A stretch of 64,000 bases of DNA from an uncultured Aquimarina sp. (GCA_947496555.1 CANMDH010000012.1:52580-116579), one strand, 5' to 3'; shown: positions 43,370-51,657, counted from the first letter of the stretch. The notes: generated by a model from the letters alone, not told the origin. Made by a program: numbers and translations.

Positions 43370-44569
43370 ATGCAGACTATTCACACATTCAGTGTTCTCT
43401 TTTGGCTGAAACTGGCCAACAAAAAGGACAGCAAAGCCCCGCTTTATGCACGTGTTACCGTAAACGGTAGACGTGCAGAGATTTCCCTTAAACGGAAAGT
43501 GACCATTTCAGATTGGGACGCTTCCAAAAACAGGTTAAAAGGTTTAGGCAGTGAACCTAAATCAATGAACAACTATCTTGACGGGGTACGTTCCAAACTC
43601 TTTGAATGCTATCAAAAATTAAGGAACGGAAATAAATTGGTTTCTCCTCAATTGGTCAAGACACACTTTCTTGGCAATGGGGAAAGCAGGTATACCATTA
43701 GCGATATTATCGAATACCACAACGAGCATATGAAAGAGACCTTGCGATGGGGAACACAGAAAAACTACTTCACGACCCATAAATATATCTTTCTTTTTTT
43801 GAAGCAAAAACATAAAACGACGGACTTATACCTTTCTGAACTCAATTACAAGTTTATAATCGATTTTGAGCGTTTTTTGCGCCATCAAAAGAATATGGGC
43901 AACAATACCGTCATGAAACATATAGAACGGTTTAGGAAGCTTGTAAACCTTGCCCATAAGATGGAATGGCTGGACAAAGACCCGTTTATAAAGTTCAAGG
44001 CAAAGTATATCCGAAAGGAAAGGACATATCTTACATCGGGTGAGCTACAGACCATTGAGGAAAAAGAGTTTACTATCGAAAGGTTACAGCTCATTAAGGA
44101 TTTATTTGTGTTCAGTTGCTATACGGGATTGTCCTATGGGGATGTCATGAACCTTACAAAGGATAGTATCTGTATTGGGATAGACGGTAAAAAATGGATA
44201 AGCTCATATAGACAAAAAACAAGCATACCTGTTAGGATTCCTTTATTGCCAAAAGCACGGGAAATCATAAACGATTATAAAGACCATCCCAATACTTTTG
44301 CGACCAAAAGAATTTTTCCATCAATCTCAAATCAGAAATTGAATTCATATTTAAAGGAGATAGCCGATGTGTGCCATATCAACAAGAACCTCACTTTTCA
44401 CATAGCAAGACATACGTTTGCAACGACCGTAACTTTGAGCAATGGCGTGCCCATAGAAACTGTTTCAAAGCTATTGGGGCATTCCAAGATAACGACCACC
44501 CAGATTTATGCTAGGGTACTGGAAAGAAAGGTAAGTGAGGATATGCAGCGATTGGAAAGGTATTTATAA
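43370..44569 (+). CDS. Tyrosine integrase of element A (IntDOT-like)
   Basis: 399 aa from the ATG at 43370; an in-frame TTG at 43328 would add 14 residues. It has an N-terminal arm-binding part (WLKLANKKDSKAPLYARV), a SAM-like core-binding domain, and a catalytic domain with the C-terminal HIARHTFATT...LLGHSKITTTQIYARV block (HxxR, H and nucleophile Tyr). The usual first catalytic Arg (TGLRxxD) is Ser255 here (YTGLSYGDV), as known for the Bacteroides integrase IntDOT. It should catalyse insertion at, and excision from, tRNA-Pro. Confidence 0.92.
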   Translation: MQTIHTFSVLFWLKLANKKDSKAPLYARVTVNGRRAEISLKRKVTISDWDASKNRLKGLGSEPKSMNNYLDGVRSKLFECYQKLRNGNKLVSPQLVKTHFLGNGESRYTISDIIEYHNEHMKETLRWGTQKNYFTTHKYIFLFLKQKHKTTDLYLSELNYKFIIDFERFLRHQKNMGNNTVMKHIERFRKLVNLAHKMEWLDKDPFIKFKAKYIRKERTYLTSGELQTIEEKEFTIERLQLIKDLFVFSCYTGLSYGDVMNLTKDSICIGIDGKKWISSYRQKTSIPVRIPLLPKAREIINDYKDHPNTFATKRIFPSISNQKLNSYLKEIADVCHINKNLTFHIARHTFATTVTLSNGVPIETVSKLLGHSKITTTQIYARVLERKVSEDMQRLERYL

Positions 44570-44608
44570 AGGAATATTTTAAATAATTTTTTCATGTTTC
44601 TTTGGCAT

Positions 44609-44658
44609 TGTTGAAATAGAACAACTCTTCCCAAGGTCGAGTTGTTTCCAGTTCAACA
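44609..44658. repeat. Nested hairpin repeat, copy 1
   Basis: TGTTGAA / TTCAACA outside AACAACTC / GAGTTGTT. A near-identical 50-bp copy lies at 55464-55513. It may be a terminator for the integrase or a structured DNA/RNA signal of these elements. Confidence 0.65.
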
Positions 44659-44801
44659 AGCATTTCACCATCATCATTTTTTATGACTTTTTAACTCAAA
44701 GAATAAAGTGAAACCGTACAAAATGTAATACTTATCTTCTTTAAAAGTAACATTTATCTCTTTTATAAGACAAATGGGGTATAACTTTAAAAAGGAATAA
44801 A

Positions 44802-44939
44802 ATGGGAATCTTAAAAAAGGATTTTTTAGCCGAATTTAAGGCTTTGTGGAAACAGAGCTGGAAAGAAAATGACCGTTTCAGAATAACAAAAGCGGAATTG
44901 TTAAGGTGGATAAGAAGAAAAAAACCACTAAAAAAATAG
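44802..44939 (+). CDS. Small basic protein (45 aa)
   Basis: ATG at 44802 after an AAGGA run, TAG at 44937-44939. It is rich in Lys, Arg and Trp (DFLAEFKALWKQSWKEND, LRWIRRKKPLKK). No family is recognised. It lies between the integrase and the mobilization region, a place where excisionase-like or regulatory proteins often occur. Confidence 0.5.
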   Translation: MGILKKDFLAEFKALWKQSWKENDRFRITKAELLRWIRRKKPLKK

Positions 44940-44953
44940 TGGATAACAAAAAA

Positions 44954-44979
44954 ACCACCAAATAATTAGTGGTCTTTTT
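44954..44979. terminator. Terminator between two small convergent genes
   Basis: ACCAC / GTGGT stem followed by CTTTTT; a second CCACTA / TAGTGG hairpin overlaps the preceding stop codon. Confidence 0.55.
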
Positions 44980-45001
44980 GTAATGTAATTGATAAAAACA
45001 A

Positions 45002-45064
45002 TTACATAAGAGCTTCTACAATAGCTATTATTGCAGCTGCTGCATATTTTGCTAATGTCATCAT
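45002..45064 (-). CDS. Possible 20-residue hydrophobic peptide
   Basis: ATGATG start at 45064, TAA at 45004-45002. Product: MMTLAKYAAAA then IIAIVEALM, an amphipathic/hydrophobic Ala-rich helix with one Lys and one Glu. It is convergent with the 45-aa gene across a terminator. Size and composition resemble small membrane-active or toxin-like peptides, but such short frames also arise by chance. Confidence 0.3.
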   Translation of the reverse strand: MMTLAKYAAAAIIAIVEALM

Positions 45065-45435
45065 AATTTTCTATTATTTAAGTTAAACATATTTTTTTGG
45101 AAATATCCTCTAGGTTCAATTAGATTCCCATTTCCTTTTGGAATATCATCCTTAAAAATCTGTAGCTATAATAATTGTGCTGACCACTGTTAAAAGTGGG
45201 ACGAAAAAGAAGTGCAAAGGGATTATTAAAAACTAGAAATGGAAAATTTCCAATAGTAGTTCCATAAGGAACATCTAGGAAACAAAGTCGAACAATCCCA
45301 ATTGACGCTTTGAAGTTGTTATTGTTCCAAAATCATTTTTTTTGGTATCAAAACAGACCATTTGAGAACAAATACCGTTTTTCTTTCAACGGTGAAGACA
45401 CTATATTTATAAGGCTGAATACAGCATTTTTTTAA

Positions 45436-45481
45436 GTACGGTCAACTCTTTTTTTGATTTGACTTTCCAGATAGACCGTAC
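45436..45481. other. Candidate oriT inverted repeat, copy 1
   Basis: GTACGGTC (45436-45443) and GACCGTAC (45474-45481) flank a 30-bp T-rich spacer containing GATTTGACTTTCC. Copies at 55700-55745 and 62216-62259 keep the arms while the rest drifts. Arms of this kind upstream of a bfmA/btgA gene fit a relaxase recognition site; function is inferred. Confidence 0.45.
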
Positions 45482-45764
45482 ACATCAAAAAACAAATAAG
45501 AACGGAATTTAAATTCCTAAAAAAAGCATCTGATTGTTTCAATCAGGTGGCTCGGAATTTTGACCAGCGGGAAAAATGGAAGAGCAAGAGGGTAACGTGC
45601 TAGCGCAGCGTTACATTTTTCATTTACTCCGTAAAGCCCCTGTTTATGGGCGTTTTGAGATTTTACGTGTTTTGAAGCAATAAAATGAATTGTCACAAAA
45701 CCTTTGAAAAGCCCCATGAACATTAAAAAATATTGTCACAATAGGCCATAAAAACATAACCCAA

Positions 45765-46328
45765 ATGGATGATTTTAAAACAGTACGGATAAAAAAGAAG
45801 ACCCTGTTAAGATTCAAAAAGTTTTCAAGGAAAGTTAGTGGTAACTATTCCAAAACGTTGGATATGGTAATGAACTTTTTTGAATGGCACGGATTTTTAC
45901 CCTCTGACCGTTTTGGAAAGAGTATGGTAGAGGAAATCATAAAGAACCGAAAACGTACCAATGCAATCATAGCCATCATAAAAGATATAGAAAAGAGCCA
46001 AACATTGCCAACGGTAGCCATGTTGCAATCCCTATTTGAACAACAGTTAGAACCAGAAGAGGAAGAGAGTGATTTTCAAGATTACTTTGGTATTATAGAA
46101 AAGAAATCTGAAAATGAAAAAGAAGAGGAACAATGGATGGAAGAAACTACTGTTCCCAGAATTCAATATGAGAATTTGGAATATAAAATGGAAGTACTAA
46201 AAAAGGATTTTAGTTATGTGTTGGATAATGTTAAGTTGATAAAAAGCAGTTTTGGGAAATCTTATTTGAAATTGGAGCTTACTGAAGGTGAAATCAAAAA
46301 AATCAGAAGGACAATAAAAAATCTATAG
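45765..46328 (+). CDS. BfmA/BtgA-family mobilization accessory protein
   Basis: 187 aa. The N-terminus (FKTVRIKKKTLLRFKKFS) matches the ribbon-helix-helix-like start of BfmA/BtgA proteins, followed by MVMNFFEWHGFLPSDRFG, an acidic middle and a coiled C-terminus. In Bacteroides plasmids and transposons this protein binds oriT and helps the relaxase start transfer. No relaxase gene follows here, so the element likely depends on another element's relaxase. A second, broken copy lies at 62547-63110. Confidence 0.78.
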   Translation: MDDFKTVRIKKKTLLRFKKFSRKVSGNYSKTLDMVMNFFEWHGFLPSDRFGKSMVEEIIKNRKRTNAIIAIIKDIEKSQTLPTVAMLQSLFEQQLEPEEEESDFQDYFGIIEKKSENEKEEEQWMEETTVPRIQYENLEYKMEVLKKDFSYVLDNVKLIKSSFGKSYLKLELTEGEIKKIRRTIKNL

Positions 46329-46734
46329 ATTATGTGCATAGCTATATGTCATTAAACGGTATTGTATTTTGCTTTTCGTTTTTTGATACGCTTAAAATAA
46401 AACAAACCTGTTGAAAAATAATTAGTAGAAAAATCTAAATAATATGTAGTTGTAATTAGCTTAAAATGACTATATTGGACTACAAATAGGAACAGGAGAA
46501 TGAGGCATGAGAAATACCCTAGTTGGGGTATTTTTTTATGGATTGAAGTTATCCTTATATAGCTATCGAATTGATTACGGATTTCCACGAGGAAGAATAA
46601 TATTTAATTTCGATTTTTACGAATATTATCTAAATGGGAATAAGCTTATCCTGTTTATAAAGGAATATTCGGGATAACAAGAATAAAATAAAAAATATAA
46701 CAAGTTAGCTTTAATACAAAAAACAACCAACAAT
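46329..46734. other. Non-coding gap before the cargo operon
   Basis: 406 bp, very AT-rich. It holds a terminator (46512-46537) and no convincing reading frame; the minus-strand frame at 46352-46588 has a phenylalanine/tyrosine-rich product and no support. The last 200 bases probably carry the promoter of the operon. Confidence 0.5.
46512..46537 (+). terminator. Terminator before the cargo operon
   Basis: AAATACCC / GGGTATTT stem with a 6-nt loop and T run. Confidence 0.75.
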
Positions 46735-47187
46735 ATGACAACAATAGGATTTAACTTTACTTCTTCAGATATTTATTATGTGGTTGTTGAAGGAACTATA
46801 AATGCACCAAATTTTATATCTAAAAATAAAATTAGCCTGCCTGCAAATCATAGTGTTTCAGAAAAAGTAGATTGGTTTGAAAATGAATTAACTGCGATAT
46901 TAAACAATGTTAATCCTGATAAAGTAAGCTACAGGTTAACAATAAATAATGTGACAAATAACTATGTGCATTGTGTTTATTATGCACAAGGAATTTTAAA
47001 TTTACTTTGTCACAGAAGGCAAATAGACATTTGTCATACATCACCAGCATCTGTAAAACCAAACAAATTTAACCAGCCAAATGGAACAAACCTAGAGACA
47101 TACATCGACAACACTTTAGGAACTCATCCACCACATTGGAATAAAAATATGCGAAATAGTGCATTAGTTGCAATACTGAATTTATAG
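46735..47187 (+). CDS. RuvC/RNase H-fold-like protein, probably without nuclease residues
   Basis: 150 aa, first gene of a five-gene run. The start TTIGFNFTSSDIYYVVVEG looks like the first beta hairpin of RuvC-like proteins, and YAQGILNLLCHRRQIDICHT then SPASVKP matches the later helix-strand-VK block. The C-terminal MRNSALVAILNL matches the position of the final DA(L)A helix. Where active RuvC proteins have Asp (first strand, last helix) this one has Asn7 and Asn141, so it may bind nucleic acid without cutting. The fold call is by eye. It is 3 bp from the kinase gene. Confidence 0.5.
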   Translation: MTTIGFNFTSSDIYYVVVEGTINAPNFISKNKISLPANHSVSEKVDWFENELTAILNNVNPDKVSYRLTINNVTNNYVHCVYYAQGILNLLCHRRQIDICHTSPASVKPNKFNQPNGTNLETYIDNTLGTHPPHWNKNMRNSALVAILNL

Positions 47188-47190
47188 AAT

Positions 47191-48201
47191 ATGGATATTG
47201 GAAAATTTACAACCATAGGTTTTATTGGAGGTGGAAATTTTGGCAAAGTTTTCCGTGCAAAAGATAATTTATTAGATGTAGAAAGAGCTATTAAATTAAT
47301 CAGTGTTCAAAATCCGCAACAATTTTTGGATGCAATAAACGAAGCTCAAATTTTAGAAAAATGTAGGCACCGAAACATAGTTGATATAAAGGAAATTGAC
47401 ATTCACCAAATTCAAAATAATCCCGTTCCTTGCATAGCAATGGAATATTTGTCCAAAGGTAGTGCACAAGGCTTTTTAGAAAAAAACTTTGTAACTGTAA
47501 AAAAGGCCATTAAAATAGTTTCAGATGTTTTGTTTGGGTTAGAACACGCACATAATGAAGGAATTTTTCATAGAGATATCAAACCTGCGAATATTCTTTT
47601 TGCAGACAATTTAAGTGCAAAACTTTCAGATTTTGGATTAGCTTATGGTTTGGCAAATCAGCCATTTAATTTTGCAGGATACAGTTCTCATTTACCACCA
47701 GAAGTTTTAGAAGGAATAGGACAAGATGAATTAAGTGATATTTATTCATTAGGTATAACTTTTTATAGACTAATAAATAATTTACCGAATTTAAATGTTC
47801 CTTATGCTAATGATACAGATTGGTTAAATGCTGTTAAACGTGAAAAGTTCCCAAAACGAGAGTTTCAGGCGCATATACCAAAGTCAATTTTAAGGATTGT
47901 AAGAAAATCTATGAAACCAAATCGTAATGACAGATTTAAAACGTGTTTGGAATTTAGACAAGCTTTACAAAAAATTCCTTTAGCCATCAATTGGACTTAT
48001 TTGTCTAACGGACATTGGAAAGGTAAGTATGGAAACGACCAATATGAATTAAAAAGATATAGTAAGCGGACTGGTTTTTTTATTGATTTTATTAAAAATG
48101 GCAGGAAGGACAATAAGTTTTGTTGTGTCCAAATACCAGACGAATCGACAGCTAAAAAGGAGTTTTTTAAAATAATACAACAAACGACTATTAGCATATA
48201 A
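47191..48201 (+). CDS. Eukaryotic-like Ser/Thr protein kinase
   Basis: 336 aa. All core kinase motifs are intact: glycine loop GGGNFGKVFRA, Lys35 in RAIKLI, HRDIKPANIL (His127-Asn134) and DFGLA (Asp147). There is no transmembrane helix; residues 255-336 form a small extra domain (WTYLSNGHWKGKYGNDQYEL, then a basic strand-rich part). It should be an active cytoplasmic kinase. It lies between the RuvC-like gene (3 bp) and the HExxH gene (28 bp), so its targets may be the operon's own products, in particular the HEPN-like proteins (inference). Confidence 0.93.
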   Translation: MDIGKFTTIGFIGGGNFGKVFRAKDNLLDVERAIKLISVQNPQQFLDAINEAQILEKCRHRNIVDIKEIDIHQIQNNPVPCIAMEYLSKGSAQGFLEKNFVTVKKAIKIVSDVLFGLEHAHNEGIFHRDIKPANILFADNLSAKLSDFGLAYGLANQPFNFAGYSSHLPPEVLEGIGQDELSDIYSLGITFYRLINNLPNLNVPYANDTDWLNAVKREKFPKREFQAHIPKSILRIVRKSMKPNRNDRFKTCLEFRQALQKIPLAINWTYLSNGHWKGKYGNDQYELKRYSKRTGFFIDFIKNGRKDNKFCCVQIPDESTAKKEFFKIIQQTTISI

Positions 48202-48229
48202 GTACTAAAGTTGTTGGCTATAATTATAA

Positions 48230-48928
48230 ATGGATATCGAAGACAAATTAGACAAAAATACAACAGAACTCTTATCTGAATTAAGAAAAGAGTTTGAAAT
48301 CGTTTTTCAGAAAAAAGACATCAATTACTGCGAAGTTTATACTCAAAATGGAAAATCGACCATTTTTTACAATCCGAATATTGTCAACAATGAATCAATT
48401 GCTCACGAATTACTGCACATTTGGCTGAATAAATACAATTACATTATTGGTAATCATATTTACCTATCATTTCAATCTGATTGGAAATTGAGTAAAATAT
48501 TTAACAAATTCCTCTGTGACTATATTGGGAACTGTTTTGACCATTATAAAATGTATCCTAAATATTTGGAAATGGGTTATAGTCCAGAAAAATTTATAAT
48601 GAATGGACTTGATGAAAAATGTTCGATTGATGATATTAAAAAGTTACATTTAAAATTTTTAAGCAAATACAAACCAGATTCAGTAAATAGATATATTGGA
48701 TACCTAATTTCAATTTATGCTGACCATATTGATAATAGCTATATTGAACATTTAAAATTGCTTCAAAAAAAAGAACCCGAATTGTTTAGAATTGTTACAG
48801 ATTTTTGGAACAGATGGACTGAATTTGATATAGAAAATATAGACGCAATTCATAATTCAGATATAGAACTAGCGGGAAGTTTTATGACCGAAATGGAAGA
48901 TTGGATTGAACAAAAAAAAATTAAATAA
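48230..48928 (+). CDS. HExxH metallopeptidase-like protein
   Basis: 232 aa, no signal peptide. The zinc-protease signature HELLH is at residues 59-63 (ESIAHELLHIWLNKY), preceded by a strand with IFYNPNI, as in IrrE/minigluzincin-like peptidases. The remainder is helical (LCDYIGNCFDHYKMYPKYLE) and may hold the third zinc ligand. It is part of the operon and could cleave an operon partner or a host protein. The substrate is unknown. There is a 97-bp gap to the next gene. Confidence 0.7.
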   Translation: MDIEDKLDKNTTELLSELRKEFEIVFQKKDINYCEVYTQNGKSTIFYNPNIVNNESIAHELLHIWLNKYNYIIGNHIYLSFQSDWKLSKIFNKFLCDYIGNCFDHYKMYPKYLEMGYSPEKFIMNGLDEKCSIDDIKKLHLKFLSKYKPDSVNRYIGYLISIYADHIDNSYIEHLKLLQKKEPELFRIVTDFWNRWTEFDIENIDAIHNSDIELAGSFMTEMEDWIEQKKIK

Positions 48929-49025
48929 CTATAGTTAATAATTGCTATAATTCTTTGTGGTTTTGTGCACAACGAAATCATAGCCAGAATTTTGGCAACA
49001 AGCAAAAAGAAACAGTCTAACATAA

Positions 49026-50033
49026 ATGAAAGACAATAACCCAATAGACCGTAAAAGAAGCTCAGGTGGAATGGCTGATATCGGAACAAAAGAAGATGGA
49101 GCTATTGAGCAAATGATAAAAATCGGTAAAAGACTTATTATTCTTAAAGAAAGGTCAATTTACGAATTTATGATGGCGGACGATATCGACCCTGAGAGAA
49201 CAAACATCATGCTGCCAAATAATATCCACAAATTATTAATTGACCAAGGCTCAGAATCAGAAATGGTATCTAAAGTTTTTTTAACTGCCAACACACTTTT
49301 TAACAAAGGCAAGTTTGACGAAAATATTGATGTTCCTAAAGTATTAAATCTTGTCTTAGACCTAATTCAGGAATTGGCAATATTAGAAAGCGAAATAAAG
49401 AATTACTTAGAGAAAGAAGAAGAGGTATCCGCAGAATATGAATCGAAGAGAGGTAAACCTGTTAGCTATTCGATTCCTTCAATTGGAAATGCCAAGAATA
49501 GATGTACAACAATCTTTCAAAAGGCAGACCATATTGAACAAACTTTGATGAAAATTATAACCATTTTTTATCCTAATGATGGACTAACTCAACAATCTCA
49601 CTTTCCAAAACTTAGTGAAATAATAAAGGGTAAATATGGAGAAAAGGACAGTTTTACTGAGTTTCTTGAATCGACCTTAGATTTTATGAAATTAATTAGA
49701 AATTTAAGAAACGCCCTAGACCACCAACTAAAGGGGGTTGAAATATATGATTTTGAATTAGCAGCCAATTCGGACGTTCTCGCACCAAGTATTGAGTTTG
49801 ATTTTAAAGGGAGTAAATTAGAAAGACAATCATTATCGGAATTTCTTAAAATGCTGATTCCAAATTATATTCATATTTGCGAATTAACAATAGTGCATTT
49901 GGCAGGTAGTAATTTCATTCCAACGTTAATGCAGCAAGCAATTAAAGAAATTCCTGAAGATAAGAGACGGAATAAGTTTGTAAAGTATAGTTTTTGGTCA
50001 GCTATGGGAGTTGGAGGATATTACGACCAATAG
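49026..50033 (+). CDS. HEPN-motif helical protein 1
   Basis: 335 aa, largely helical. LIRNLRNALDHQLKG contains an exact RNxxxH motif (Arg228, Asn229, His233), the active-site signature of HEPN-fold ribonucleases found in toxins and many defence effectors. The N-terminus (about 1-100) is helical and acidic; a linker with YESKRGKPVSYSIPS lies near 145-160. There is no signal peptide. Alone the motif is weak evidence, but a second operon protein has the same motif, and both occur inside an island beside a kinase. Confidence 0.6.
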   Translation: MKDNNPIDRKRSSGGMADIGTKEDGAIEQMIKIGKRLIILKERSIYEFMMADDIDPERTNIMLPNNIHKLLIDQGSESEMVSKVFLTANTLFNKGKFDENIDVPKVLNLVLDLIQELAILESEIKNYLEKEEEVSAEYESKRGKPVSYSIPSIGNAKNRCTTIFQKADHIEQTLMKIITIFYPNDGLTQQSHFPKLSEIIKGKYGEKDSFTEFLESTLDFMKLIRNLRNALDHQLKGVEIYDFELAANSDVLAPSIEFDFKGSKLERQSLSEFLKMLIPNYIHICELTIVHLAGSNFIPTLMQQAIKEIPEDKRRNKFVKYSFWSAMGVGGYYDQ

Positions 50034-50062
50034 AAGTCTTGTACCAAAAAAATAAAAACCAA

Positions 50063-51370
50063 ATGGAAGAGAAAGAAAAAATAGCTGATTTACCATCTTA
50101 TTCAAAAATTAGAAAAGATATTCAAGGAGCTAATGTGATTGGAAAAGTTGTCAAATTCCTTTCATTCTTTGGCATTAAAAATGATGGATTAAATGAAGCC
50201 TTTTCTAAAATCCCGAACTTAAAAAAAGAAGTAGAACATCTTTCTACATTACCCGACCGATTCAATTCACATTTTGCAAAATTAGGATGGATTTCACACG
50301 AATCTATGAATTCACCATTAATGGAAAAAGCTGTTAAACTGGCTGATAAAGATGACATTCAAAAGGCTGAAGACATACTTTCTGACCATTTTACTTCAAC
50401 CCAAATTAATTGGCTACAACATAGATTTAAAGTATTACCAGAGTTCTCTATTAGATTTAATCTCATAAAAAGAGCTTATGAAGACACATTGGAAGGAAGA
50501 TTTCATTCTTGTGTACCAATCTTACTGTTAGTAATAGATGGGGTTGTCAATGATATTAGTAAAAGTAAAGGGTTTTTTACCGAAACTACAGATTTAACTG
50601 CTTGGGATAGTATTGCTGCACATGGTAGTGGACTAACAGCGATTAGAGACATTTTTAATACAACAAGAAAAAAAACGAACACAGACGAAATATATCTACC
50701 ATACAGAAATGGAATATTGCACGGACGGGATTTAAAATTTGATAATAAATATGTAGTTGGTAAATGTTGGTCAACACTTTTTGCCATAAATGATTGGGCG
50801 AAAGCATTGAAAGAACAAAAAGAAAATCCACCCACTCCCGAAACTCAGCCAAGTTTAAGAGAAAGCTTGAGAGATTTAAAAAAAACTATCATTGAGCATA
50901 ACGAATGGAAAATTGAACACGAAAAAACACTCAAAGAAATAGAAAATTGGAAACCAAGAACCAAATCTGAATTGAGTTTAAATCCTTCTGATTTTAGAAA
51001 GTTCAGTCCTGAAAAACAAGCATTTGATTTAGCCCAAAACTGGTTGAATAAAAATTACGGCAAAATAGCAATTCAAATGTATCGAATTGGAGATAAGGAA
51101 ATTAATGTAGGTGTAGAAGCTGGAAAGATAAGACGTGAACTGAACAATAAAATTCTAAAAGGTTTCAGGATCACTAAAATCAAAGATGATAAACCTGCTA
51201 TTTCGGAAGTTACAATGAACATAACATATGACTTAAACGGCAAAGAGATGAATAAAGAGATTGTTATGAGAATGATTTGTAAATCACCATATGGAGAAAT
51301 TGGAATTAACGGGCAAGAAGACATTGCTTGGGAATTCATTGATAATTTCTTCTATCGACTTGACTTTTAA
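50063..51370 (+). CDS. HEPN-motif protein 2 with C-terminal beta domain
   Basis: 435 aa from the ATG at 50063; the frame extends upstream into the previous gene but without a better start. The motif YRNGILHGRD gives RNxxxH at Arg215-His220, in a helical domain beginning near 140 (FHSCVPILLLVIDGVVNDIS), the usual layout of HEPN or Apea-like domains. A coiled linker (about 265-310) leads to a C-terminal beta-rich domain (VGVEAGKIRRELNN ... ITKIKDDKPAISEV). It is 29 bp after the first HEPN-motif gene and is the last gene of the operon. Confidence 0.65.
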   Translation: MEEKEKIADLPSYSKIRKDIQGANVIGKVVKFLSFFGIKNDGLNEAFSKIPNLKKEVEHLSTLPDRFNSHFAKLGWISHESMNSPLMEKAVKLADKDDIQKAEDILSDHFTSTQINWLQHRFKVLPEFSIRFNLIKRAYEDTLEGRFHSCVPILLLVIDGVVNDISKSKGFFTETTDLTAWDSIAAHGSGLTAIRDIFNTTRKKTNTDEIYLPYRNGILHGRDLKFDNKYVVGKCWSTLFAINDWAKALKEQKENPPTPETQPSLRESLRDLKKTIIEHNEWKIEHEKTLKEIENWKPRTKSELSLNPSDFRKFSPEKQAFDLAQNWLNKNYGKIAIQMYRIGDKEINVGVEAGKIRRELNNKILKGFRITKIKDDKPAISEVTMNITYDLNGKEMNKEIVMRMICKSPYGEIGINGQEDIAWEFIDNFFYRLDF

Positions 51371-51644
51371 TAAACCAAACCAGAATGAGCAATTTATTAT
51401 ATTATCCATATATAAACGTTCCAAGAATAGATTGGACGTTGATGTTTTATTAAAGTTTTACTTTTTAGGTTAAAAGTGAAATTTTATTTATGCCTTTTTG
51501 GTTTAAATTGTACATTTGCATCGCTTTACAAAAGCAAATAGAAACAAAAGTTCTTATCAAATAAGTTACCAATTCGGTTACCAAGAGGATTTAGTAATAA
51601 GTAACTTTTTGATTTTTAAAGATATAGTGTGGTAAGATAACATT
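51371..51644. other. Non-coding right end of element A
   Basis: No gene is visible. It contains a promoter-like TACATTTG (51511-51518) and the right copy of the 24-bp arm-like repeat. Confidence 0.5.
51559..51582. repeat. Possible integrase arm site, right
   Basis: 24-bp segment matching 43262-43285 with one difference, same orientation, 63 bases inside attR. Confidence 0.4.
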
Positions 51645-51657
51645 CTGCCACCCCGAC
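51645..51657. repeat. attR of element A / left attachment site of element B
   Basis: CTGCCACCCCGAC, a copy of the tRNA-Pro 3' end. It is followed by a hairpin and spacing to a second integrase that repeat the layout after the tRNA, so a second element uses the same site. Confidence 0.75.

Larger units (their letters stand above)
45190..46328 (+). repeat. Mobilization-region repeat R1 (oriT candidate plus bfmA)
   Basis: About 1.1 kb, repeated at 61971-63110 (R3) and in part at 55593-55834 (R2). It holds an inverted repeat GTACGGTC...GACCGTAC, a GTAACG/CGTTAC hairpin (45592-45614), a conserved GTAAAGCCCCTGTTTAT segment and the bfmA-like gene. No other gene is visible in its first 570 bp. Confidence 0.75.
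43164..51657. mobile_element. Integrative element A (mobilizable genomic island) in tRNA-Pro(UGG)
   Basis: Bounded by 13-bp direct repeats (43152-43164 and 51645-51657), with a tyrosine integrase next to the tRNA, a candidate oriT, a BfmA/BtgA-type mobilization gene and an AT-rich cargo operon at the far end. No relaxase or conjugation gene is present, so transfer would need a helper. Near-identical 24-bp segments at 43262-43285 and 51559-51582 may be arm-type integrase sites. Confidence 0.8.

Noticed and set aside
46352-46588. 78-residue minus-strand frame before the cargo operon
   Set aside because: The product is a Phe/Tyr/Ile-rich string from A/T-rich DNA and the frame crosses a terminator hairpin.
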